Shown: positions 46,250 through 63,603 of the stretch, one piece after another
How the letters are laid out: each line of letters opens with the position of its first letter
Position numbering within the stretch: position 1 is the first letter of the stretch
Origin: Bradyrhizobium sp. ORS 285
GTDB taxonomy: Bacteria > Pseudomonadota > Alphaproteobacteria > Rhizobiales > Xanthobacteraceae
Direction of reading: 5' to 3'
Assembly: GCF_900176205.1 (NCBI RefSeq)
Contig: NZ_LT859959.1
Location: forward strand, 4,299,001 to 4,363,000
Length of the DNA stretch: 64,000 bases
Program-made: the position numbers and the translations under genes
The notes under the pieces: generated by a model
Told to the model about the DNA's origin: nothing
Seen by the model: only the letters and a program-made list of their open reading frames with translations
Databases searched by the model: none

Positions 46250-46534
46250 ATGACCGAGGCCCATGACAAGGACGACGCCACCGTCGACGCCGCAACGCTC
46301 GGACTGAAAGCGATCGATCTGCAGCCGCTGCTCAACTACGCGCAGGCCGCCATCAACCAGGTGCTCGGGCCGCTATTGGCCGGACGCAACGAGAGCGTCC
46401 AGATCATGCGCAAGCACATCCTGCGCAGCGAGGCCGAGCTGCTCCGCGGCCTGCTCGCGGTGGTCGAGAAGGAAGAGCAGCGCGCTGACAGCGGCCCCAA
46501 GGAGCGCCGTCCGCAACGTGTTCCGGTCGAGTAG
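46250..46534 (+). CDS. Small helical protein, second partner candidate of the ArsA-like ATPase
   Basis: A 94-residue protein of unknown family, with a good AAAGGA site before its ATG and 13 bases after the previous stop. It has an acidic N-terminus, a hydrophobic helix (LLNYAQAAINQVLGPLLAG, about 27-45), and a second helix with EAELLRGLLAVVEKE (61-75) that matches the motif in the preceding protein. The tail is charged. The paired small proteins may form a hetero-oligomer acting with the ATPase. The reading frame is well supported by operon context, but not by any named domain. Confidence 0.7.
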   Translation: MTEAHDKDDATVDAATLGLKAIDLQPLLNYAQAAINQVLGPLLAGRNESVQIMRKHILRSEAELLRGLLAVVEKEEQRADSGPKERRPQRVPVE

Positions 46535-46537
46535 GCC

Positions 46538-48375
46538 ATGGACGGGATCATCGCCGGGATCGGCCCGCGCATGATCGTCGACCCCGAGCTGTCGCTGGCC
46601 TGGCACGATCACCCTGAGCCGGAGCGCGGCAGCATTAGCGATCTGGTCCGCAGCGCGGCTGCGCGATCCCCTGACGTGCCGGCGCTGATCGGCCCCGCTG
46701 GCACGATGACCTATGGCGAATTGATTGCTCGCGCCGATCACATGCGCGCCGCCTTGATCGCCCGCGGAGCACGGCGCGGCGACCTGATCGCCGTGCTGTC
46801 AGGCCGTGACCTCGACCTGCCGGCGCTGCTGCTCGGCGTGCTCGATGCCGGCTGCGGCTATGTCCCGATCGCGCCGCATTATCCGCGCGCGTTCACGGAG
46901 AGCGTGCTTGCAGCGGCACAGCCATCCCTGATCGTCGTGGCCGCCGGCATGTCACAACAGTTTGGTCCGGAGTGGCAGAATCGCGTCATCATGACCGATG
47001 CCATCACGCGCGCAGGGACAGCACCACCGCCAGCCGCCCGCGCCTCGGACACCGCCTATGTGATCTTCACGTCGGGCTCGACCGGTCGACCCAAGGGCGT
47101 CGTCGTCCGCCATGAGAACGTCACCCGGCTGATGGTCTCGCCGAGCTACGCCACGATCGACAGCCGCAGCATCGCGCTGGCGCTGTCGCCGCCGAGCTTC
47201 GATGCCGCCGTGTTCGATCTCTGGCCGTTCCTCGCCGCGGGCGCGCGCGTGGTGCTGCATCCGGATGCGCCACCGACGCCCGACAGCATCGCCGAGCTGG
47301 TGCGCCGCCATGGAGTCACGACGGCTTTCATCACAACCGGCGTGTTCAACCGCACGGCCGAAGATCGTCCCGATGCGCTCGCCGGCGTGGAGGTCCTGAC
47401 CGGCGGCGAACGCGGCAGCGCCGAGGCCGCCCGGCGGATCCTCGATGCCCGCGCGAGCGCCGTCGTGCATTGCTACGGGCCGACGGAGACGGCCGTGTTC
47501 ACCACGACCGCAAGATTCACCCCTGCCTCGTCTCCCAGCGAGCCGTTCCCGATCGGCCGGCCTGTTGCAGGAACGGCGTGCTACGTGCTCGATCCCGACC
47601 AGCGCCCGGTCGCGTTCGGCACGGAAGGCGAACTCTGGATCGGCGGTGAAGCCGTCGCGACCGGCTATCTCGGCGATGTCCAGCTGACCCGCGAGCGGTT
47701 CCGGCCCGATCCCTTCCGCCCGGGCGCGCTGATGTATCGCAGCGGCGACGGTGTCTGCATGCAGCGCGATGGATCGCTGGTCTTCCTCGAACGTCTCGAC
47801 GAGCAGCTCAAGATCAGGGGTCATCGCGTCGAGCCCGGCGCCATCGCGCGCCACCTCGAAGCGATCGATGACGTGCGCGGTGCGATCGTGCTGGCGGCCG
47901 AGTTGTCGCCAGGCGATGTCCGGCTTCATGCGTTCGTGACCACGTCGGCAACTCACGGTCTCACCGAGGCCCAGCTCCGATCGCAGCTGCAGGCCGACCT
48001 GCCGGCCGCCATGGTGCCGTCGCGGATCGTGATCGTGCCATCGTTTCCGCTGTCGGCCAACGGCAAGATCGATCGCGAGGCGCTGCTATCGCGCCTGCGG
48101 GCGGACGCAAGCAGCGAGATAGCCTTCGATGACCCCAATGAGGCGGCGGTCGCGGCGCTGTTCACCTCGATCCTGAAGCTTGCGCCAGCCGGAGCCGCCG
48201 ACGACTTCTTCGACCTCGGCGGCGACTCCTTGTTGGCGATGCGCCTGCTCGGACAATTGCGGGCGCAGCTCGGCTGGCACGGGACGTTGCAGGACCTCTA
48301 TACCGACGCGACAGTGCGCGGCATCGCCCGACGTCTGGCTGATGCGGCGGCCATGCCGTTCGAGGCGGGCGTGTT

Positions 48376-48379
<4 letters not shown>
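46538..48379 (+). CDS. Stand-alone A-T NRPS loading protein
   Basis: A 613-residue protein with an adenylation domain (about 35-530; A3 FTSGSTGRPKG, A10 ANGKIDREALL) and one carrier domain (Ser564 in DLGGDSL), but no condensation domain. The by-eye code (FDAAVFD, TAFITTG, VLTGGE, HCYGPTETAVF) is D-A-F-F-L-G-C-V-F, close to isoleucine/valine codes. Lacking a C domain, it is the natural starter module. The next gene encodes a synthetase with a TubC-type N-terminal docking domain, which would accept the C-terminal tail of this protein. The genes overlap by 4 bases. Confidence 0.9.
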
Positions 48380-56066
<7,687 letters not shown>

Positions 56067-56070
<4 letters not shown>

Positions 56071-56942
56071 ACTCGCACGATCCCATCCCGTCTCCCGGTC
56101 TTGGCGACCGCCTCGGGGTTGCACCGGCGCAGCTCAAGTCGCGCGTCATCGATTTCTACAACGGCCTGAATACCTATCTCTCCGACAGCAGCCTCGATGG
56201 TTATGTGCAGTTCTTGAACTGGGGCTACCTGCCAGTCGAGGGCCGGCCCGACGATTGGAGCGGCAGTCTGCCAGCCGCGATGCTCGATCGCCATGCGGTG
56301 CGGCTGGTGCTGGAACTGCTCGGGCCGCTTGGCGTCCATGGTCTGGATGTGCTCGACGTCGGCTGCGGCCGCGGCGGCACGCTGGCGACGCTCGCCGCGC
56401 GCTTTTCGCCGCGCAGCCTCACGGGTGTCGATCTCAACCCGACGAGCATCGCCCATTGCCGCCACGCTCAGGCCGATCCGCGCCTGCGCTTCTTCCAGGG
56501 CGACGCCGAGGACCTCGCGTTTGGTGACGGCAGCTTCGATCTCGTCACCAACATCGAATCTTCCAACGCTTATCCGGACATCGACCGCTTCTACCGCGAG
56601 GTCAATCGCGTGCTGCGGATTGGCGGCCATTTCGCCTATACCGACCTGCTGCAGCCGGCGCAGTTCGCGCATGCGCGCGATTTCCTCACCGCCAACGGCT
56701 TCGTCATTGCAGCCGATCGCGACATCACCGCCAACGTACTGGCCGCGCGGCGCGAGGCGGCGCAGGTGCAGCTGCGGGCCTTCAATGCGGAGGAGACCGG
56801 CGCGGCCGACCCGACGCGCGCCGCCCTAATGAGCTACTTCCTCGCGCCGGAAGGCTCCGAGTTCTTTGACAGCATCGAGGATGGCCGCTTCGAATATCGC
56901 ATCCTGCGCCTGCGCAAGGTCGCCGACTGCATCGAGCTGTAG
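56067..56942 (+). CDS. SAM-dependent methyltransferase, phthiotriol O-methyltransferase-like (first)
   Basis: A 291-residue class I methyltransferase. Motif I is VLDVGCGRGGTLATL (about 95-109), with the acidic ribose contact in GVDLN and motif IV-like FDLVTNIESS. The N-terminal FYNGLNTYL and FLNWGYLP stretches match the family of mycobacterial phthiotriol/phenolphthiotriol O-methyltransferases. It overlaps the NRPS stop by 4 bases. Two ketoreductase-derived hydroxyls are expected in the product, so O-methylation of one is the best guess. N-methylation of the N-terminus is an alternative. Confidence 0.87.
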
Positions 56943-56953
56943 CGAGACCGCCC

Positions 56954-57841
56954 ATGTCCGACCACGACACTTACGACCTGCCCGACAAGGCGACTGCGCC
57001 CGAGGCCTTCAAGTCGCGCATCCAGCGCTTCTACGGCTATTGGAACCGGCGCGTCGACGGGCTGCCGTTCGGCGAGGTCAGCCTGTTCATGAACTGGGGC
57101 TATCTGCCGTCGGGCCAGGACGAGGCGCGCCTGCTGCCCACGCCCAATGCCGTCAACGCCAGCTCGGTGCGGCTGATCCTCGAACTGGTCGGCGACACCG
57201 ATCTCGCCGGCCGCGACGTGCTCGATATCGGCTGCGGCCGCGGCGGCACCGTACACACGCTGCTGAACTACTTCCAGCCGCGCGGGGTCACCGGCATCGA
57301 CCTCACGCCGGAGAACATCGCTTTCTGCCGCCGCGCGGTCGATGCCCCGCGCAGCCGCTTCCTGGAGGGCGACGCCGAGCAGCTGCCGTTCGCCGACCAG
57401 AGTTTCGATGTCGTGACCAATGTCGAGAGCTCTCACTGCTATCCGCATATCGCGCGGTTCTATGCCGAGGTGGCGCGGGTGCTGCGGCCGGGCGGCACGT
57501 TCCTCTACACCGACGTGTTCGACCGCGACGACGTGATGGCGCGGCGTGCCGAGATGGGGGCCTGCGGGCTCGACGTGCTCGGCGACCGCGACATCACGCC
57601 GAACGTGATGCTGGCGCGCGCCGCGGAAGGCGACGCGCAGCTCGCAGGCTTCGGCGCCGGAGCGCCCGCAGAAGAAGACGTCACCGCGCAATCCGATGCC
57701 CGCGTCCTCGACCTCATCATGGCCCGCCCCGGCTCGGAGATGCAGGTTGCGATGACCGAAGGCCGCCTCTCCTACCGCATCCTGCGCGCACGCAAGCGCG
57801 AGAGGCTGTCGAGCCGACTGCGCGGCCCTCATCGCGGCTGA
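56954..57841 (+). CDS. SAM-dependent methyltransferase, phthiotriol O-methyltransferase-like (second)
   Basis: A 295-residue paralogue of the preceding methyltransferase. Motif I is VLDIGCGRGGTVHTL (about 89-103), preceded by FYGYWNRRVDG and LFMNWGYLP. FDVVTNVESSHCYPH is the motif IV region. It starts 11 bases after the first copy and is the last gene of the operon. Its final 13 bases overlap the end of the convergent formyltransferase-like gene. One methyltransferase per hydroxylated ketide unit is the simplest assignment. Confidence 0.87.
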   Translation: MSDHDTYDLPDKATAPEAFKSRIQRFYGYWNRRVDGLPFGEVSLFMNWGYLPSGQDEARLLPTPNAVNASSVRLILELVGDTDLAGRDVLDIGCGRGGTVHTLLNYFQPRGVTGIDLTPENIAFCRRAVDAPRSRFLEGDAEQLPFADQSFDVVTNVESSHCYPHIARFYAEVARVLRPGGTFLYTDVFDRDDVMARRAEMGACGLDVLGDRDITPNVMLARAAEGDAQLAGFGAGAPAEEDVTAQSDARVLDLIMARPGSEMQVAMTEGRLSYRILRARKRERLSSRLRGPHRG

Positions 57842-58737
57842 TCATCGGTCAGCTCCACGCCTGTCAGCTCGACCAACCGCAGCGCCGGCGGACGCTCATA
57901 CGACGTGATGCGGACGAGCCCATCCGCGGCCGCCACCAACAGCTCATCGTCGCCGGCCGCGATCACCTGTCCGGCCGCCGCGCGTTCAGCGGCGACATCA
58001 CTGGCCTCCGCGCGCCAGATCAGCAGCGGCTCATTGTGGCCGGCGACGAAGCTGCGTGCGGGTTTGAACGGACTCAGCGCGCGCACCCGCCGCAGCACGG
58101 GTTCACGCGGCTCGGTCCAGCGCAGCACGTCATCATCCGGCTTCAGCTTTCCGAAATAACGCCGCGGCCCCGTCCCCGGTGCACCGCGCTCACCGGACAG
58201 CACAGCCAGCACCGCCTCGCGATAGAAGCCGACGGCCCCCTCGCGTAACCGCTCCTCGACGACGTCGCGATACGGCTCGTCATCGATCGCGATGCGGCGG
58301 GTGCGGATGATCGGGCCATCGTCGAAGGCGGCGCTCATCAGATGGGCCGTCTGAGTGATCGCCGGCCAGCCCTCAACGATGGCCGCGAACACCGGCTCGA
58401 GCCCGCGTGCGCCCGGGATCTCGCCGGGATGCAGATTGAGAACGCCGAGCCGCGGCAATGCCAGCACGTCCTGCGAAAAGCGCTCGGGATGGCCCCAATT
58501 CACGTAGAGGTCGGCCCGCAGCAGCCGCAGCCGCTCGATCGTATGCGGGTCATTGATCGACGGTCCGACATCGCACACCGGCCACCCGCGCGCAGCCGCG
58601 CGCCGTTCGACTCCGCGTCCGAGCCCGCCGCGCGGCGGCACGATCGCGCAGATGTCGCAGCCGTCGGCCATGAGAACATCGGCAAGTTCGAAGCTTGGCA
58701 TTGAACTGCCGAGAATGGCGATCCGCGTTGCGGCCAC
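57829..58737 (-). CDS. Formyltransferase-like protein (methionyl-tRNA formyltransferase/ArnA fold)
   Basis: About 302 residues. The formyltransferase core has the Asn-His pair in GVLNLHPGEIPGARG (Asn101, His103) and the acid in MSAAFDDGPII (Asp139/Asp140), the catalytic set used with N10-formyl-tetrahydrofolate. A C-terminal OB-like part follows (YFGKLKPDDDVLRW). I chose the GTG at 58737, supported by GGGGGCAG upstream; another GTG at 58815 would add 26 non-family residues. It is unlikely to be housekeeping Fmt, because the HPG loop and context differ. It may formylate an amine, possibly the N-terminus of the neighbouring NRPS product, or belong to sugar modification. Confidence 0.75.
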   Translation of the reverse strand: MAATRIAILGSSMPSFELADVLMADGCDICAIVPPRGGLGRGVERRAAARGWPVCDVGPSINDPHTIERLRLLRADLYVNWGHPERFSQDVLALPRLGVLNLHPGEIPGARGLEPVFAAIVEGWPAITQTAHLMSAAFDDGPIIRTRRIAIDDEPYRDVVEERLREGAVGFYREAVLAVLSGERGAPGTGPRRYFGKLKPDDDVLRWTEPREPVLRRVRALSPFKPARSFVAGHNEPLLIWRAEASDVAAERAAAGQVIAAGDDELLVAAADGLVRITSYERPPALRLVELTGVELTDDQPR

Positions 58738-58864
58738 TGCGTCACTGCCCCCAAATGCCGACCATTCCAACTCCTCAGTCCTGTCTTCCCTGCTCTCCTT
58801 CCCTGAGGATATCACGAGCCGAGACGAGCAAGAACCGGCGTCCCGGCATCGTGCGGACCAGGCC

Positions 58865-61800
58865 CTAATGCGCAGCCGAAGGCACCTCCTCCTTCGGCAC
58901 TGCGGCGACCGCCGACTTGCCGCGCGTGAAGAACCGGATCACCATGACGAAGAATACCGGCACCCAGAACACGGCCAGGAAAGTCGCCGTGATCATGCCG
59001 CCGAGCACGCCGGTGCCGAGCGCCTGCTGGCTGGCGCCGCTCGCGCCGGTGGCGATCACCAGCGGCACGACGCCGAGGATGAAGGCGAGCGACGTCATGA
59101 TGATCGGCCGGAAGCGCAGTTCGCACGCCGTCACCGTCGCCTCGATCAGCGGCGTGCCGCGGGCCCGAAGGTCCTTGGCAAACTCGATGATGAGAATGGC
59201 GTTCTTGGCCGACAGGCCGATGATGGTGATGACGCCCACCGTGAAATAGACGTCGTTGGGCAGGCCGCGCAGCCAGGCGGCGGCGACCGAGCCGATGAGG
59301 CCGAGCGGCACCGCGAGCATCACGGCGAACGGGATCGCCCAGCTCTCATACAAAGCGGCCAGGCACAGGAATACGAACAGGATCGACAGGCCGAGCAGGA
59401 ACACCGCCTGCGATCCCGCCAGCTTCTCCTGCAAGGACTGCCCGGTCCAGGCGTAGCCAAAGCCCTTCGGCAGCGTGCCCATCAGCCGCTCCATCTCGGC
59501 GATCGCGTCGCCCGAGGTGTAGCCGGGCTTCGGATTGCCGGTGATGCGCACCGACGGATAGCCGTCGAAGCCGACGACCTGGGTCGGCCCGACCGACCAG
59601 GCGATGCGGGCGAACGAGGAGAAAGGCACCATCTCGCCGGCATTGTTGCGGACGCTGTAGGTCAGCAGATGATCGGGCTTGGTACGCTTGTCCTCGTCGG
59701 CCTGGACGACGACGCGCTGCATGCGCCCGAGATTCGGGAAGTCGTTGATGTAGTTCGAGCCGAGGCTGGTCGACAGCGCGCCGTTGATCGCGGCGAAGGT
59801 CACCCCGAGCGCGGCCGCCTTGGCGCGGTCGATCTCGAGACGCACCAGCGGCGCCGGCGGCAGGCCTTCGACGCTGAGCTTGCCGAGCACGGGCGATTCC
59901 GCCGCGGCCTTGAACAACTGGTCCTTGGCCGACATCAGCGCGTCGTAGCCGCGCTGCGAACGGTCCTGCAGGCGGAAGCTGAAGCCCGAGGTGTTGCCGA
60001 GATTGTCGATGGGGGGCGGCGCCAGCACCGAGACTTCGGCGTCACGGATCTTGGCCAGTTCCGGATTGAGACGCGCGATCAAGGCGTCCGCACTCTCGTT
60101 GCGGCCGCGTTCCGACCAGTCCTTCAGCGTCACGAAGGCCTGCGCCGTGTTCGAGCCCTGGCCGTAGAAGCTGAAGCCGGCGATGAAGGACACCGTGTCG
60201 ATGCCGGGCGTCTCCGCGAGCTTCTTCTCCACCGTCTGCACCACGTCGAGCGTGCGGTTGGTGCTGGCGTCGGCCGGCGTGAGCACGTCGACCATGACGA
60301 AGCCCTGGTCGTCGACCGGCAGGAAACCGCCCGGCAGCCGCCACAGCGAATAGCCGAGCCCGGCGAGCAGCAGCACATAGATGATCATGAACCGGCCGCC
60401 GCGCGCGACGACCCAGCGCGTCGCGCCGGTGTAGCGTTCCGTCACCCGGCCGAACCAGCGATTGAACCAGCCGAAGAAGCCGCGCTTGGCATGGCCGTGG
60501 CCCTTCTCGATCGGCTTGAGCAGGGTCGCGCACAATGCAGGGGTCAACGACAGGGCCAGGAAAGCCGAGAAGCCGATCGACACCACCATCGACGCCGAGA
60601 ACTGCTGATACATGATGCCGACCGAGCCGGGGAAGAAAGCCATCGGCACGAACACCGCCATCAGCACCAGGGTGATGCCGATGACCGCGCCGGTGATCTG
60701 CTCCATCGCCTTGACAGTGGCCTCGCGCGGCGAGAGCCCCTCCTCCGCCATGATGCGCTCGACGTTTTCGACCACGACGATGGCGTCGTCGACCAGGATG
60801 CCGATCGCGAGCACCATGCCGAACATCGTCAGCACGTTGATGGAGAAGCCGAGGCTGAGCAGCACCGCGCAGGTGCCGAGCAGCGCGATCGGCACCACGA
60901 TCGTCGGAATCAGCGTGTAGCGGATGTTCTGCAGGAACAGGAACATCACCAGGAAGACGAGGATCACCGCCTCGCCCAGGGTCATCAGCACCTTCTTGAC
61001 CGAGGCGGCGATGACCGGGGTGATGTCGTAGGAGACCTCGTATTTGACGCCCGGCGGGAAGAACGCGGCGAGCTCGGCCATCCGCGTCTTCACCGCCGTC
61101 GCCGTGGCGAGCGCGTTGCCGCTCGGTGCCAATTGCACCGCGACCGCGGCGGCCGGCTTGCCGTCGAGCCAGGACGAGAAGGCGTAGGTCAGGCCGCCAA
61201 CCTCGATCTTGGCCACGTCCGACAGCTTGACCGTGGAACCGTTGAGATTGGCGCGCAGCACGATGTTGCCGAACTCCTCCGGCGATTCGAGCTGCCCCTT
61301 CACCAGCACGGTGTTCTGCGTGCGCTGCGCCCTGGGCGACGGCGGCACGCCGAGAATGCCGGAGGCGACCTGTGCGTTCTGCGCGGCGATCGCGGCATCG
61401 ACGTCCTGCGCGGTCAGGCCCAGACCGAGCAGCTTGTCCGGATCGAGCCAGATACGCATCGCGCGCTCGGAGGCAAACAAGCGGGCACGGCCGACGCCCG
61501 GCAGGCGCCGCAACTCCGGCAGCACGTAGCGGGTGGCGACGTCGCCGAGACCGATTTCGTCGAGGCTGCCATCGGTGGAGGTCAGCGTGACGAATTGCAG
61601 GATGGCGCTCGAGGCCTCGAGAATGACGATGCCCTGCTTGCGCACGGCCTCCGGCAGGCGCGGCTCGATGCGCTTGATGCGGTTCTGCACGTCGACCGCG
61701 GCGAGCTCGATATCGGTGCCCGGCTTGAACTGGGCGATGATCTCGACTTCACCCGTGGTGTCGCTGGTCGATTCGTAGTTCAGGATGCCGGCGGCGCCGT

Positions 61801-62008
61801 TCAGCTCCTCCTCGATCAGGCGCGTGACGCTGTAATAGAGGTTCTCGGTCGACGCGCCGGGATAGGCGGTCGAGATCGAGATCGAGGGCGGCGCGATGAT
61901 CGGATATTGCGCGACCGGCAGGAACGGAATCGAGAGGATGCCGCCGAGACAGATGAAGATCGCCACGACCCATGCAAAGATCGGACGTGCGATGAAAAAG
62001 GGTGACAT
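58865..62008 (-). CDS. AcrB-type RND multidrug efflux permease (HAE1 family)
   Basis: A 1047-residue pump of normal AcrB length. It starts MSPFFIARPIFAWVVAIF, the HAE1 N-terminus, followed by QYPIIAPPSISISTAYPGAS. Helix 4 carries GILVDDAIVVVENVER with the proton-relay aspartates. GLSAKNAILIIEFAKDL is the conserved second-half helix. It is encoded 30 bases downstream of its adaptor. It may export the nearby NRPS/PKS product or be a general drug pump; proximity is the only link. A gap of 127 bases with no clear terminator separates it from the formyltransferase-like gene. Confidence 0.92.
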   Translation of the reverse strand: MSPFFIARPIFAWVVAIFICLGGILSIPFLPVAQYPIIAPPSISISTAYPGASTENLYYSVTRLIEEELNGAAGILNYESTSDTTGEVEIIAQFKPGTDIELAAVDVQNRIKRIEPRLPEAVRKQGIVILEASSAILQFVTLTSTDGSLDEIGLGDVATRYVLPELRRLPGVGRARLFASERAMRIWLDPDKLLGLGLTAQDVDAAIAAQNAQVASGILGVPPSPRAQRTQNTVLVKGQLESPEEFGNIVLRANLNGSTVKLSDVAKIEVGGLTYAFSSWLDGKPAAAVAVQLAPSGNALATATAVKTRMAELAAFFPPGVKYEVSYDITPVIAASVKKVLMTLGEAVILVFLVMFLFLQNIRYTLIPTIVVPIALLGTCAVLLSLGFSINVLTMFGMVLAIGILVDDAIVVVENVERIMAEEGLSPREATVKAMEQITGAVIGITLVLMAVFVPMAFFPGSVGIMYQQFSASMVVSIGFSAFLALSLTPALCATLLKPIEKGHGHAKRGFFGWFNRWFGRVTERYTGATRWVVARGGRFMIIYVLLLAGLGYSLWRLPGGFLPVDDQGFVMVDVLTPADASTNRTLDVVQTVEKKLAETPGIDTVSFIAGFSFYGQGSNTAQAFVTLKDWSERGRNESADALIARLNPELAKIRDAEVSVLAPPPIDNLGNTSGFSFRLQDRSQRGYDALMSAKDQLFKAAAESPVLGKLSVEGLPPAPLVRLEIDRAKAAALGVTFAAINGALSTSLGSNYINDFPNLGRMQRVVVQADEDKRTKPDHLLTYSVRNNAGEMVPFSSFARIAWSVGPTQVVGFDGYPSVRITGNPKPGYTSGDAIAEMERLMGTLPKGFGYAWTGQSLQEKLAGSQAVFLLGLSILFVFLCLAALYESWAIPFAVMLAVPLGLIGSVAAAWLRGLPNDVYFTVGVITIIGLSAKNAILIIEFAKDLRARGTPLIEATVTACELRFRPIIMTSLAFILGVVPLVIATGASGASQQALGTGVLGGMITATFLAVFWVPVFFVMVIRFFTRGKSAVAAVPKEEVPSAAH

Positions 62009-62038
62009 GTGAGATGCTCTCCGGGCCGCAGGCCACGT

Positions 62039-63229
62039 TTACTTCGCAGCGGACGGCTTGTCGGCGACCGACATCTTCCACGGCACCGGCGTGACCGCAC
62101 TGCCGGGCGCGAACTTCTGGAAGCCGTCGACGACGATTTTCCAGCCGGGCTTGAGACCATCCTCGATCAGCATGCCGCCGTTGAGCGAGCGCCCGAGCCG
62201 CACCGGCTGCAGGTTCGCCCGCCCCTCATTGTTGACGACGTAGACGGCGCTGTTGCCGGCCGTCGTCCGCTGCACGGCCTGAACAGGCACGACGATGCCA
62301 GCAGTGTCGATCGCCTCCTCGATCTGAACGCGCACATACATGCCGGGGAGCAGCTCGCCCTCCGGATTCGGAAACTCGCCGCGCAAGGTGACCTTGGCCG
62401 TGGACGGATCGACGCTGACATCGGAGAACAGCAGCCGTCCGGCATGCTTGTAGGTCGAGCCGTCGTCGAACACGAGACGGACCCGCGCCGCCTCGGGCGA
62501 CACGCTCTTGAGCCGGCCTTCGGCAAGATCGCGCCGCAACTGATTCAGTTCGTCGACGGACTGCGTGAAGTCGGCATAAACAGGATCGAGCTGCTGGATG
62601 GTCGCAAGATGCGTCGTCTCGTTGGGATTGACCAGCGCGCCTTCGGTCACCAGCGCACGTCCGATGCGGCCGGAGATCGGCGCCCGCACCGTGGCCCAGT
62701 CGAGATTGAGCTGCGCCTGCGCCACCGAGGCCTTTTGCGAAGCGACCTCGGCCTGAGCCTGACGCTCCGCCGCTACGGCGAGCTCATACTGCGCCTGCGT
62801 GGTCGCCTCGCCCTTCAACAGGTTCTTCAGTCGGTCTTCCTGCCGATCGGCCTGATAGAGCACCGCCTCGGCCTTTGCGAGCGCGGCGCGCGCCTTCTCG
62901 AGCTCGACCTCGAACGGAGCCGGATCGATCCGGTAGAGTACGGCGCCCGCCTCGACCATCGCGCCCTGCTGAAAGCTGCGCTCGACGACGATGCCGCTGA
63001 CGCGCGGACGGACCTCCGCAATCCGCATCGACGTGATCCGCCCCGGCAGATCCTTGGTCAAGGTCACCGGCGCCGAGATGACATTGACGACGCCGACCTC
63101 CGGAGGATTGCTGGTCCCCGGCGCTGACGCGGCGTTAGGGTCACTACACGCCGCAAGCGTCAGAAGCAATGCGGCGCAGACCGTCGCACCGGCAGAACGG
63201 ATCAACTTCTCTCTCAACATGAAGCCCAT
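62039..63229 (-). CDS. RND efflux adaptor lipoprotein (AcrA type)
   Basis: About 396 residues. The start MGFMLREKLIRSAGAT leads to a lipobox LTLAAC, so the mature protein is an inner-membrane-anchored lipoprotein like AcrA. Lipoyl halves (VRPRVSGIVVERSFQQGAMVE and WATVRAPISGRIGRALVTEG) flank a coiled-coil hairpin (about 85-160). The beta-barrel follows. The ATG at 63229 is chosen over a longer frame; 63220 is also possible. It pairs with the pump encoded downstream in the same operon. Confidence 0.9.
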   Translation of the reverse strand: MGFMLREKLIRSAGATVCAALLLTLAACSDPNAASAPGTSNPPEVGVVNVISAPVTLTKDLPGRITSMRIAEVRPRVSGIVVERSFQQGAMVEAGAVLYRIDPAPFEVELEKARAALAKAEAVLYQADRQEDRLKNLLKGEATTQAQYELAVAAERQAQAEVASQKASVAQAQLNLDWATVRAPISGRIGRALVTEGALVNPNETTHLATIQQLDPVYADFTQSVDELNQLRRDLAEGRLKSVSPEAARVRLVFDDGSTYKHAGRLLFSDVSVDPSTAKVTLRGEFPNPEGELLPGMYVRVQIEEAIDTAGIVVPVQAVQRTTAGNSAVYVVNNEGRANLQPVRLGRSLNGGMLIEDGLKPGWKIVVDGFQKFAPGSAVTPVPWKMSVADKPSAAK

Positions 63230-63603
63230 CTGATTACTTCGCGGCGCGCATAGTTCTGAGGTTGCTTCAAGGCCGGTCCGATCACTGAATAAGGACCGGT
63301 GGCCCTGCCCCAGGCCGTCGCTCACAAACTTGGCGCGCCGTATACCACGGTCGCGAGCTGACGGACTTTCGTGCGGCGGTTACATAGTTGACCTGTTAGC
63401 TCACAGCCAGCTTCTTTCCTGAACAAAACGCCGCCTGCGACAATGACGCCGTGGACGGTCGACGGCGGCTGCGCACTTTGTCGCGGTCTTCCAGTTCGAT
63501 GCGGGTCATGAGATCGCGCATGAGCCCGCAACGATAAGACGACCGCATATCCGTTACGGATCAGTGACGCTGCAGACTGCGCGACATTTTTTCGCGGGGC
63601 TCG
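63230..63603. promoter_or_regulatory. Upstream region of the RND operon
   Basis: This gene-free stretch of about 370 bases precedes the adaptor gene on the minus strand. It holds the inverted repeat at 63273-63299, described separately. I see no coding frame with family likeness and no RNA gene. No regulator of the pump lies within the window on this side. Confidence 0.4.
63273..63299. promoter_or_regulatory. Inverted-repeat operator candidate upstream of the RND pump
   Basis: CCGGTCC-N13-GGACCGG lies about 45-70 bases before the adaptor start codon. The spacer is AT-rich and could overlap the promoter. Dyads of this length upstream of AcrAB-like operons are often bound by TetR-type repressors, but no such gene is visible here. 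Confidence 0.45.

Noticed and set aside
57829..58737. Housekeeping methionyl-tRNA formyltransferase
   Set aside because: There is no def (peptide deformylase) neighbour, the substrate loop departs from the usual Fmt sequence, and it lies in an accessory region; an accessory formyltransferase fits better.
58553..62005. Open frame of 1150 codons on the plus strand across the AcrB-like gene
   Set aside because: It is antisense to a full-length RND pump with all signature helices. Its translation is charged and low in complexity.
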